48,239 bases of DNA, from positions 1-48,239 of the forward strand of contig DASYNF010000209.1 in NCBI GenBank assembly GCA_036008685.1, read 5' to 3'. Below the pieces are notes generated by a model. The model was not told where the DNA came from. It did no database searches and worked only from the letters and a program-made list of their open reading frames with translations. This DNA is from Actinomadura_C sp036008685. Its GTDB lineage: Bacteria > Actinomycetota > Actinomycetes > Streptosporangiales > Streptosporangiaceae. A program made the translations under genes and the position numbers. Below are positions 32,915 through 39,331 of the stretch, one piece after another; within the stretch, counting starts at the first letter, position 1; every line of letters starts with the position of its first letter.

Positions 32915-32930
32915 TGTGAGATCACTTACA
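32915..32930. promoter_or_regulatory. CRP-family operator candidate upstream of the atp operon
   Basis: TGTGAGATCACTTACA matches the CRP consensus TGTGA-N6-TCACA at all but one core base. It lies within a 20-bp near-palindrome (32913-32932), about 60-90 nt upstream of the proposed atp transcription start, and about 40 nt downstream of the WecA gene. That is a normal activator distance. Actinobacterial CRP homologues (GlxR, Crp) are known to control respiratory and energy genes. Confidence 0.5.
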
Positions 32931-32968
32931 TCGGGTCACAGAGCCCGCCGCCCTCACAGGGAACCGGA

Positions 32969-34114
32969 TCACACGGGCTGATGCGGCTCGGCCGCCGCGG
33001 CCGGGGCCATGGTCTCCTTTTTGCGGCGCAGCCGGGGCACGGCGATCATCCCCACCACGCCGGCGACGGCGACTACTCCGATGACCCCGAACACCAGCGC
33101 CATGGAGCGTACGAACGACAGCCCGACCATGCAGGAGGCCAGGAGCCCCACCCAGAAATACATGATCAACACGGCTCTGCGGTGGGAATGGCCCAGTTCG
33201 AGCAGACGGTGGTGGAGATGCTGCTTGTCCGGCGCGAAGGGGGAACGGCCCTGATTGGTACGCCGCCAGACGGCGAGCGTCATGTCGATGAACGGGACCG
33301 TGATCACCGCCGGCACGAGCAACAGCGGCACGAAGGCGGGGAACAGGTTGTAACTGCCGACCACGGCCGTGTCGAACTGCCCGGTCAGCATGATCGTCGA
33401 CGCTGAGAGCATCAGCCCGATGAGCATCGAGCCGGTGTCGCCCATGAAGATCCGCGCCGGATTGAAGTTGTGCGCCAGGAACCCCGTGCACATGCCCATC
33501 AGAATGGCCGTGATCAGGGCCGCGCCGGTGAGCTTGTTCAGGCCCTTGTCGACCGCGATCAGATAGGCGTACGAGAAGGAGGCGGCCGCGGCGATCCCGA
33601 CGACGCCGGCGGCCAGACCGTCCAGACCGTCGACGAAGTTCACCGCATTGATCGTCGCCACCACGATGAACACGGTCAGCGGCACCCCGTAGGCGGGAGG
33701 CAGCGACAGCACCTCGCCGCTGGGGGTGGGCAGCCACAGCAACTGGACGCCGTTGAGGATCAGCAGCCCCGCGGCGGCCACCTGGCCGGCCATCTTGGTC
33801 AGCGCATCGACGCCCCAGCGGTCGTCGGCGATGCCGATCAGCACGATGAGCCCGCCGGCCAGCAGCAACGCCTCACCTGTGTCGCTCTCCAGGAAGATCT
33901 TGTGCATGGCCGGGAGCCGCGCGGCCACGATCAGCGCCGCGACCATCCCCCCGAACATCGCCAATCCGCCGAGGCGCGGGGTCGGGATCGCGTGCACGTC
34001 GCGATCGCGTACCTCGGTCATCGCCCCGAACCGCACCGCGAAAAGCCTGACCGCCGGGGTGAGCAGGTAGGTGACCACGGCGGCAGTGAGGATCGTGAGC
34101 AGATACTCCCGCAC
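32969..34114 (-). CDS. Polyprenyl-phosphate GlcNAc-1-phosphate transferase (MraY/WecA family)
   Basis: 381 aa from GTG 34114 (MREYLLTILTAAVVTYLLTPAVRLFAVRFGAM), behind a GGGGGG stretch; ATG 34153 is possible but lacks a ribosome site. Ten or so membrane helices carry the family landmarks: IPTPRLGGLAMF, NAVNFVDGLDGLAAGV (Mg-binding Asp cluster), FMGDTGSMLIGLML and HLHHRLLELGHSHR. It attaches a sugar-1-phosphate, probably GlcNAc, to undecaprenyl or decaprenyl phosphate, starting teichoic acid or arabinogalactan linker units. In Streptomyces the same gene lies upstream of atpI. Confidence 0.93.
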   Translation of the reverse strand: MREYLLTILTAAVVTYLLTPAVRLFAVRFGAMTEVRDRDVHAIPTPRLGGLAMFGGMVAALIVAARLPAMHKIFLESDTGEALLLAGGLIVLIGIADDRWGVDALTKMAGQVAAAGLLILNGVQLLWLPTPSGEVLSLPPAYGVPLTVFIVVATINAVNFVDGLDGLAAGVVGIAAAASFSYAYLIAVDKGLNKLTGAALITAILMGMCTGFLAHNFNPARIFMGDTGSMLIGLMLSASTIMLTGQFDTAVVGSYNLFPAFVPLLLVPAVITVPFIDMTLAVWRRTNQGRSPFAPDKQHLHHRLLELGHSHRRAVLIMYFWVGLLASCMVGLSFVRSMALVFGVIGVVAVAGVVGMIAVPRLRRKKETMAPAAAAEPHQPV

Positions 34115-34397
34115 GCGCCGCGCCCCCCACCCCGGCACAGCCGGGAACCGCATCTCTGAAGTCGATGGACCTCGGGCGGCGTCGATTCGCCGCACCGAAG
34201 ATCTGGACAACTCTATGCCGCCCGGTCGGCCCGCGGACACCAGATCATCCAGACGATCACCGTAGCCCCCGAGGCGTCGCCCCGGAAGCCCGCGGCGACG
34301 GTCTCGTGCCCGGAGGCGTGGAGCCGAAGCCTGTGATCATAGCGTGACCCTGTGAGACGGCCCGCAGGTGAGGTCCCGCGCCCCTAGACTCTGACGG

Positions 34398-34862
34398 GTG
34401 TCGGAGCTCACACGCGGAGCGCTCAGCGGGCTCGCCCTCATGGCCGTGCTCACCGGCTGCGGCCGCGAGCCCCGGCTCGAGGACGCCGCGCACCGGCTCG
34501 AGTCCGATGCCCGATGGGTGCTGGACGACGGCGCCGAGCGTCTCGGCGCTCCCGGCATCCCCCCCGTGCTCCGTACCGGCACCGATCGCCGGTGCGGCGG
34601 CGGACGGGCCGAACGGGTGGTCCATGGCGAGGTTCGGCTCCGGCCCGGCGGGTCGACGGACGTCACCCTGGATCACGCCGGCGATGTGACCCTCGGGTCG
34701 ATCCAGGAGCGTGGTTACCGTCTCGAGCGCCCGCCCACGGCCAGGGACCGGACGTTCACCATGGTCCAGGAGGCCTCCGAGACCCGGATCACGGTCCGGC
34801 TGCGCGGCGGCGCCCGGCCGACGTTGACGCTCGAGGGCGTCACGCCCTGTCTCCCCGGCTGA
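34398..34862 (+). CDS. Putative lipoprotein
   Basis: 154 aa from GTG 34398. TAGACT lies at 34385-34390, so the start codon coincides with the expected transcription start (leaderless). The signal peptide MSELTRGALSGLALMAVLTGC ends in a lipobox LTGC; the mature protein begins GREPRLEDAAHRLESDARWVLDD. The rest is a soluble domain with two cysteines (in TDRRCGGG and TPCLPG), possibly disulfide-linked. I do not recognise the family. It is transcribed away from the WecA gene. Confidence 0.7.
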   Translation: MSELTRGALSGLALMAVLTGCGREPRLEDAAHRLESDARWVLDDGAERLGAPGIPPVLRTGTDRRCGGGRAERVVHGEVRLRPGGSTDVTLDHAGDVTLGSIQERGYRLERPPTARDRTFTMVQEASETRITVRLRGGARPTLTLEGVTPCLPG

Positions 34863-35155
34863 CCCGCCGGGGCACGACACCGGTCGATCCCACCCGCGTC
34901 TCTGTGTCCAAGATCACATCAATACCGGCTTCTGAGGACGTTCAGGACAAAATAGACATTCTTGTCCCATTTTAGAGCGTTCCAGGTTTCCTTTTGTTCT
35001 GCGGCCGATGCGGTTAGATGCCGGGAATGCCCTGCCAGTTCCAGCACACCGGGGATTGCTCTATGAAAGGCGAAAAGCGGCGAAAAAGCCACGAACCCAA
35101 TCGGACGAAATGCTACAGTCCGCTCCATTCGCTTAACTCACTACATGGAGGGCAA
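34863..35155. promoter_or_regulatory. AT-rich regulatory island upstream of the secreted protein gene
   Basis: About 290 nt without a supported gene, clearly richer in A and T than the surroundings. A CRP-like site, TGTGTCCAAGATCACA, is at 34903-34918 (one core mismatch). Next is an inverted repeat GGACAA-N11-TTGTCC (34945-34967), partly overlapping a second possible pairing AAAAT/ATTTT. Close to the gene TACAGT (35114-35119) is a probable -10, and GGAGGG (35147-35152) is the ribosome site. Confidence 0.5.
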
Positions 35156-35599
35156 GTGCGTCGTATCGCCAAAATCGGTGTGGCACTCGTGGCCGCGGGC
35201 GCGGTCGTAGGCCTGACGGCGGGTCCCGCGAGCGCGTCCAGCGGCAGCTGGACCTCCGCGGGCAAGGCCGGGAGCGGCACCAACGCGGGCGGCGTTTCCG
35301 CTTCGGGCAAGTGGTCCAAGAACAGCTCCTACACCTACGTCAGCGGCTACATCAAGGACACCGCGTCGGACGGCCGCAGCGCGGCGATCCTCATCCGCTC
35401 GGTGAACCGAGCCGGGACGTGGAGCGAGGGGCTCGTCTACTACAACTACACGGGCGCCGGGACCACGGCACGGTTCAACTACTACAAGTCCCCTAAGGGC
35501 TACACCTCCAAGACCTATGTCAAGGAGTGCGTCGGCTATCGCACCAACAGCGGCTTCAAGCTGACGAAGTGCGCGGCCAACTACAAGCGCATCGCCTGA
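35156..35599 (+). CDS. Small secreted protein of unknown family
   Basis: 147 aa from GTG 35156, 3 nt after GGAGGG. The Sec signal MRRIAKIGVALVAAGAVVGLTAGPASA is cut after ASA. The mature part of about 120 residues is rich in Ser, Gly, Tyr, Lys and Thr (SGSWTSAGKAGSGTNAGGVSASGKWSKNSSYTYVSGYIKDTA) and ends with a Cys pair (KECVGY and LTKCAAN) that likely forms one disulfide. The composition suggests a small beta-sheet exoprotein such as a cell-wall or carbohydrate binder. I do not recognise the family. A strong terminator follows. Confidence 0.75.
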   Translation: MRRIAKIGVALVAAGAVVGLTAGPASASSGSWTSAGKAGSGTNAGGVSASGKWSKNSSYTYVSGYIKDTASDGRSAAILIRSVNRAGTWSEGLVYYNYTGAGTTARFNYYKSPKGYTSKTYVKECVGYRTNSGFKLTKCAANYKRIA

Positions 35600-35612
35600 C
35601 CTCGAGGTGACA

Positions 35613-35646
35613 GAAAGGGCCCGGCCGGACGCGGCCGGGCCCTTTC
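35613..35646. terminator. Bidirectional terminator between the secreted protein gene and sua5
   Basis: Perfect 14-bp arms GAAAGGGCCCGGCC (35613-35626) and GGCCGGGCCCTTTC (35633-35646) with a 6-nt loop. The AAAG/CTTT base allows a short U-run in both directions. Confidence 0.88.
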
Positions 35647-35662
35647 GCATTCGCGGGGCCTT

Positions 35663-36628
35663 TCAGAGCTCGCGTTCGGCGCCCTCGGTGTCGCCCGGCG
35701 ACGGCACGTCCACGGCGCCCTTGCGCAAAGACGGCCCGTTCCCGGATCGGTCCGCCGGGCCGGCGTCCTCGCGGGATGACACCGCCTCCGCGCCGTCCTT
35801 GCGCGATGACACCGCGTCCACGCCGTCCTTACGGAGCGAGGGCGGCGAGGAAGACGACCCGGCACGGCCGCCGTCCGCCGCGACGGGGGCGCCGGCTTCG
35901 CCGTCGCCGCCCTGCCCGGCGTGCTCTCCGGCCTCTTCCGCCTGCTCTGGGGTCTCGCCGGCGTCCTCCTCGTCCTGCTCGTCCTCCTCGACGAGAAGGA
36001 CGCCGCAGACCGCGCGGAGCCTGTCCTCGGAGATGGCGCCGGCGCGCAGCAGCCGGGGCACGGGGCCGGTGAGGTCGATGATCGACGATGCCTCGCCCTT
36101 CCCTGAGGGCCCTGCGTCCAGATAGACCGAGACCGCCTCGCCGAGCTGCTTCTCCGCGTCCCCGGCGCTGCGGGCGGCCTCGCCGCCGCTCAGGTTCGCG
36201 CTGCTGACCGCCATCGGCCCGGTCTCCCGCAGCAGTTCGAGGGCGATCTGGTCGAGCGGCATGCGCACGGCCACGGTGCCCTTGGCGTCACCGAGGTCCC
36301 ATGACAGGTTGGGGTTGGCCCGGCACACGATCGTGAGGGCGCCCGGCCAGAACTCGTCGATGAGGTCCTGACCGTAGGTGCCGAGATCCTCCACCAGTGC
36401 GGCGCCCGCCCGTACCGACCCGACCAGGACCGGCGGCGGCATGTCCCGGCCGCGGCCCTTGGCGGCGAGCAGCGCGGTCACCGCGGTGGGGGTGAAGGCG
36501 TCACAGCCGACGCCGTAGACCGTGTCGGTCGGCAGCACCACAAGGTCGCCGCGGCGCACCGCCGCGGCGGCCTCCGCGATCCCACGGTTGCGCTCCAGCG
36601 GCTCCGAGCAGTCATAACGTCGGCTCAC
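35663..36628 (-). CDS. L-threonylcarbamoyladenylate synthase (Sua5/YwlC/TsaC) with a long acidic tail
   Basis: 321 aa from ATG 36628. Residues 1-212 are the YrdC-type enzyme, with PTDTVYGVGCDAF (33-45), AAKGRGRDMP, FWPGALTIV (93-101), RMP (122-124), SSANLSGG (142-149) and SSIIDLTG (181-188). It makes threonylcarbamoyl-AMP from threonine, bicarbonate and ATP for tRNA t6A37. The remaining 110 residues are disordered: an acidic block, then 10-residue repeats of the type SLRKDGVDAV/SSRKDGAEAV. This is not the Sua5 domain of archaeal and yeast enzymes and looks lineage-specific. It follows prmC by 55 nt. Confidence 0.93.
   Translation of the reverse strand: MSRRYDCSEPLERNRGIAEAAAAVRRGDLVVLPTDTVYGVGCDAFTPTAVTALLAAKGRGRDMPPPVLVGSVRAGAALVEDLGTYGQDLIDEFWPGALTIVCRANPNLSWDLGDAKGTVAVRMPLDQIALELLRETGPMAVSSANLSGGEAARSAGDAEKQLGEAVSVYLDAGPSGKGEASSIIDLTGPVPRLLRAGAISEDRLRAVCGVLLVEEDEQDEEDAGETPEQAEEAGEHAGQGGDGEAGAPVAADGGRAGSSSSPPSLRKDGVDAVSSRKDGAEAVSSREDAGPADRSGNGPSLRKGAVDVPSPGDTEGAEREL
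35772..35831. repeat. 30-bp tandem repeat inside the sua5 3' end
   Basis: Two adjacent 30-bp units, 35772-35801 and 35802-35831, agree at most positions and are in frame, so copy number adds or removes 10 residues of the acidic tail. Partial, more diverged units lie on both sides. Confidence 0.8.
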
Positions 36629-36683
36629 GATCGCCTATCCTCCCACCTGTCCGCAGTGATCTTGCAGTGGTTCGCGGGCCCGC

Positions 36684-37544
36684 TCAGTCGGTCCCGAGCC
36701 GGGCGGTGACGAACCGATCCCGGTTGGTCAGATCCCTGCGGTTGCGCACGTCCCGCCAGCCGTTCTCCTCCGGGAAGACCCAGTAGACGGCGTTGCCCTG
36801 CAGGTCGCTGTGCTCCACACCGACGTGACCACCGGGCCGGAGCAGCCGGCGGGCCGTACGCTCCACGACGCGGACCGCGTCGAGCCCGTCGTCACCGCCG
36901 CCCCACAGCGCCTCGGGCGGATCGTGGTCGCGCACGTCCTGTGGGACGTGCTCCCATTCGCTCATCGGGATGTACGGGGGGTTGCTGATCACCAGGTCGA
37001 CCGTGCCGTCGAGGTCGTGCAGCGCGGTGGTGAAGTCGGCGAGATGCAGCCGCACACGGCCCTTCTCGTCCAGCTCCTCGATGTTGCGCGTGGCATGGAC
37101 GTAGGCCTTCGGATCCTTCTCCACAGCGTGCACGCGGGCTCTCGGGGCCTCCTGGGCGATGCTGAGCGCGATCGCCGCCGAGCCCGTGCCGAGGTCCACG
37201 ACCAGCGGATCGGTGACGTCCATCGCCCGGAGCGTGTCGATCGCCCAGCCGACGAGGACCTCGGTCTCCGGGCGCGGGACGAAGACCCCTGGACCGACCC
37301 TGAGCTCGAGGTAACGGAAGAAGGCACGGCCGGTGATGTGCTGCAGCGGTTCGCCGGCCTCGCGCCGGGCGACCCCCTCCCAGAAACGGGCGTCGAACGC
37401 ACTGTCCGGGACCGTGTGCAGCTCGGCCCGCCTGATCCCATGGATGACGGCGGCGAGCTCCTCGGCGTCGGCCCGGGGCGACGCGGCACCCGCCTCGGCA
37501 AGCCGTGCCGTGGCCCGAGCGATCTCGTCAAGGAGCAGGTTCAT
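36684..37544 (-). CDS. prmC: Release factor glutamine methyltransferase
   Basis: 286 aa from ATG 37544, overlapping the prfA stop by 4 nt (ATGA). The helical N-terminal domain (MNLLLDEIARATARLAEAGAASPRADAEEL) binds the release factor. The SAM domain has FVPRPETEVLVGWAI, VVDLGTGSAAIALSIA, and the catalytic NPPYIP motif. It methylates the Gln of the GGQ motif in RF1 and RF2. Its coupling to prfA is widespread in bacteria. Confidence 0.96.
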   Translation of the reverse strand: MNLLLDEIARATARLAEAGAASPRADAEELAAVIHGIRRAELHTVPDSAFDARFWEGVARREAGEPLQHITGRAFFRYLELRVGPGVFVPRPETEVLVGWAIDTLRAMDVTDPLVVDLGTGSAAIALSIAQEAPRARVHAVEKDPKAYVHATRNIEELDEKGRVRLHLADFTTALHDLDGTVDLVISNPPYIPMSEWEHVPQDVRDHDPPEALWGGGDDGLDAVRVVERTARRLLRPGGHVGVEHSDLQGNAVYWVFPEENGWRDVRNRRDLTNRDRFVTARLGTD

Positions 37545-38590
37545 GATCCGGCTTCTGCGAGCCTTCGTTCCATGTCGGCGTCGACGAGTGCCTGGATCAC
37601 GTTGTTCAGGTCGCCGTCGAGGACGTGATCGAGGTTGTAGGCCTTGTAGCCGACCCGGTGGTCGGAGATGCGGTTCTCCGGGTAGTTGTAGGTCCGGATC
37701 CGCTCGGAGCGGTCGACCGTGCGCACCTGGCTCTTGCGCTCCGCGGCGGCCTGGGCGTCGGCCTCCTCCTGTGCCTGCGCCAGCATCCGGGCGCGGAGGA
37801 TCCGCATCGCCTGCTCCTTGTTCTGGAGCTGGCTCTTCTCGTTCTGGCACGAGACGACGATGCCGGTGGGCACATGGGTGATCCGGACGGCGGAGTCGGT
37901 GGTGTTGACGCTCTGCCCGCCGGGCCCGCTGGAGCGGAACACGTCGATGCGCAGGTCGTTCTGCTCGATGTGGACGTCGATGTCCTCGGCCTCGGGTGAG
38001 ACCAGCACACCCGCGGCGCTGGTGTGGATACGGCCCTGCGACTCGGTGACCGGCACCCGCTGCACGCGGTGGACTCCGCCCTCGAACTTGAGGTTCGCCC
38101 AGACGCCGTCCTTGCCCTTCACGGACATGGTGACGTCCTTGAAGCCGCCGAGGTCCGAGGGGTGGGCGTCGATTATCTCGGTCTTCCAGCCGATGCGCTC
38201 GGCATAGCGCTGGTACATCCGCAGCAGGTCGCCCGCGAACAGCGCCGACTCCTCGCCGCCCTCGCCCGCCTTGATCTCGAGAATGACGTCCTTGCCGTCG
38301 CTCGGATCCCGGGGCACGAGGAGCTTGCGCAGCCGGTCCTCGGCCTCGCCCTTGTGCTTTTCCAGCTCGGTCGCCTCGGCGGCGAAGGTCTCGTCCTCGA
38401 GAGCGAGCTCGCGCGCGGCCGCGAGATCCTCGTTGGTCAGCCGCAGGTCCCGGTAGGTCTCCACGATCGGCCGCAGATGCGCATAGCGCTTGCCCAGCGT
38501 GCGCGCCTTCTGCTGGTCCGCGTGCACCGCCGGGTCCGTCAACGCCTGCTCGATGCCGGCGTATTCACTGATCAGCTCGTCGAGGTTCAC
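37541..38590 (-). CDS. prfA: Peptide chain release factor 1
   Basis: 349 aa from GTG 38590, with AGGAAA upstream. It reads UAA and UAG: the codon-recognition tripeptide is PVT (RVPVTESQGRIHTS), the RF1 type. The GGQ loop is SGPGGQSVNTTDSAVRITHVPTG. Domain 1 is helical and Lys/Glu-rich as expected. prmC follows with overlap. Most genes here end in TGA, which RF2 reads. Confidence 0.97.
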   Translation of the reverse strand: MNLDELISEYAGIEQALTDPAVHADQQKARTLGKRYAHLRPIVETYRDLRLTNEDLAAARELALEDETFAAEATELEKHKGEAEDRLRKLLVPRDPSDGKDVILEIKAGEGGEESALFAGDLLRMYQRYAERIGWKTEIIDAHPSDLGGFKDVTMSVKGKDGVWANLKFEGGVHRVQRVPVTESQGRIHTSAAGVLVSPEAEDIDVHIEQNDLRIDVFRSSGPGGQSVNTTDSAVRITHVPTGIVVSCQNEKSQLQNKEQAMRILRARMLAQAQEEADAQAAAERKSQVRTVDRSERIRTYNYPENRISDHRVGYKAYNLDHVLDGDLNNVIQALVDADMERRLAEAGS

Positions 38591-38659
38591 TGTGTTTCCT
38601 AGTCCGCGCCGGTTGATGTCCAGTCGATGGGAAACGATGCGGACAGACGCGGGACCGGT

Positions 38660-38680
38660 CCAGGGGCTGCCCGCCCCTGG
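38660..38680 (-). terminator. Hairpin terminator downstream of rpmE
   Basis: Perfect arms CCAGGGG (38660-38666) and CCCCTGG (38674-38680), 20 nt past the rpmE stop and upstream of prfA. Confidence 0.6.
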
Positions 38681-38700
38681 CCGGCCGGCGTCTTACTGGG

Positions 38701-38922
38701 TTACTTGTTGCCCGCGGTCTTCTTGCCGAAGCGCTTCTCGAACCGGGCCACGCGGCCGCCGGTGTCGAGGATCTTCTGCTTGCCCGTGTAGAACGGGTGG
38801 CAGGCCGAGCAGACGTCCGTGTGGATGGCGCCGGTGTCGGCGGTGCTCCGGGTCTCGAAGGTGTTTCCGCACGTGCACGTCACGGTGGTGACGACGTAGT
38901 CCGGGTGGATCTCGGGCTTCAC
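38701..38922 (-). CDS. rpmE: 50S ribosomal protein L31, zinc-binding form
   Basis: 73 aa from GTG 38922, with GGAGAA before it. The four zinc cysteines are present (CTCGNTFETRS, then CSACHPFYTGKQ), so this is the C+ form. Actinomycetes usually have a zinc-free paralogue that replaces it under zinc starvation and is controlled by Zur. Its gap of about 400 nt from rho holds the rpmE promoter and the rho terminator. Confidence 0.97.
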   Translation of the reverse strand: MKPEIHPDYVVTTVTCTCGNTFETRSTADTGAIHTDVCSACHPFYTGKQKILDTGGRVARFEKRFGKKTAGNK

Positions 38923-39331
38923 GAATTCTCCTCGCTCGTGGCGGTCGCCGGGTCGCCCCTCGTCACTGGATGTTTCCGGGCGTGAACCGGTACCGCGGCG
39001 GTTGCACTATCAGTGTGCCAGATAGGCCAACGTGCCCGGCTCACCGACCATTCCCATGGCCTGGATGTCGCGGCTCTTCACCGGCACACCGTGGCCGATC
39101 ATCTCAGGGCAGATCATCTCGGGGCGGATCACCGTCCCGCCGCGGCGAGCCTACGCACATGCCGACGAGATCGCGAGCGGCCGCGAACGACTGCAGGATC
39201 ACGGCAGGGAAGATGCGCGGTGGGTCCTTTCGACCCGTTCCCGGCCCGCAGACGGAACGGCGCCCCGGCCTGAGCAGGCCGGGGCGCCGTTCCGTCGTGC
39301 GGGGTCGTGCAGGGTCGTACGGGTGCCGGGA
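38923..39331. promoter_or_regulatory. Gap between rho and rpmE with promoter elements and the rho terminator
   Basis: Leftward, about 80-90 nt before rpmE, the minus strand reads TTGGCC, a spacer, then GATAGT or TAGTGC around 39000-39025. This is the likely rpmE promoter and lies in an AT-richer patch that also reads as a TGGCACAC/GTGTGCCA-like palindrome. The rest up to about 39250 shows no gene. The rho terminator is listed separately. Confidence 0.4.
39251..39296 (-). terminator. Exceptionally long perfect hairpin terminator of rho
   Basis: Twenty-one base pairs without mismatch (39251-39271 against 39276-39296) around a GAGC loop, starting 36 nt past the rho stop. The stem is the longest perfect stem seen in this window. 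The gene encoding the termination factor thus carries a very strong factor-independent stop. Confidence 0.9.

Noticed and set aside
34919..35128. 69-aa minus-strand ORF in the AT-rich island
   Set aside because: No ribosome site, unusual codon use and overlap with the regulatory region of the secreted protein gene.
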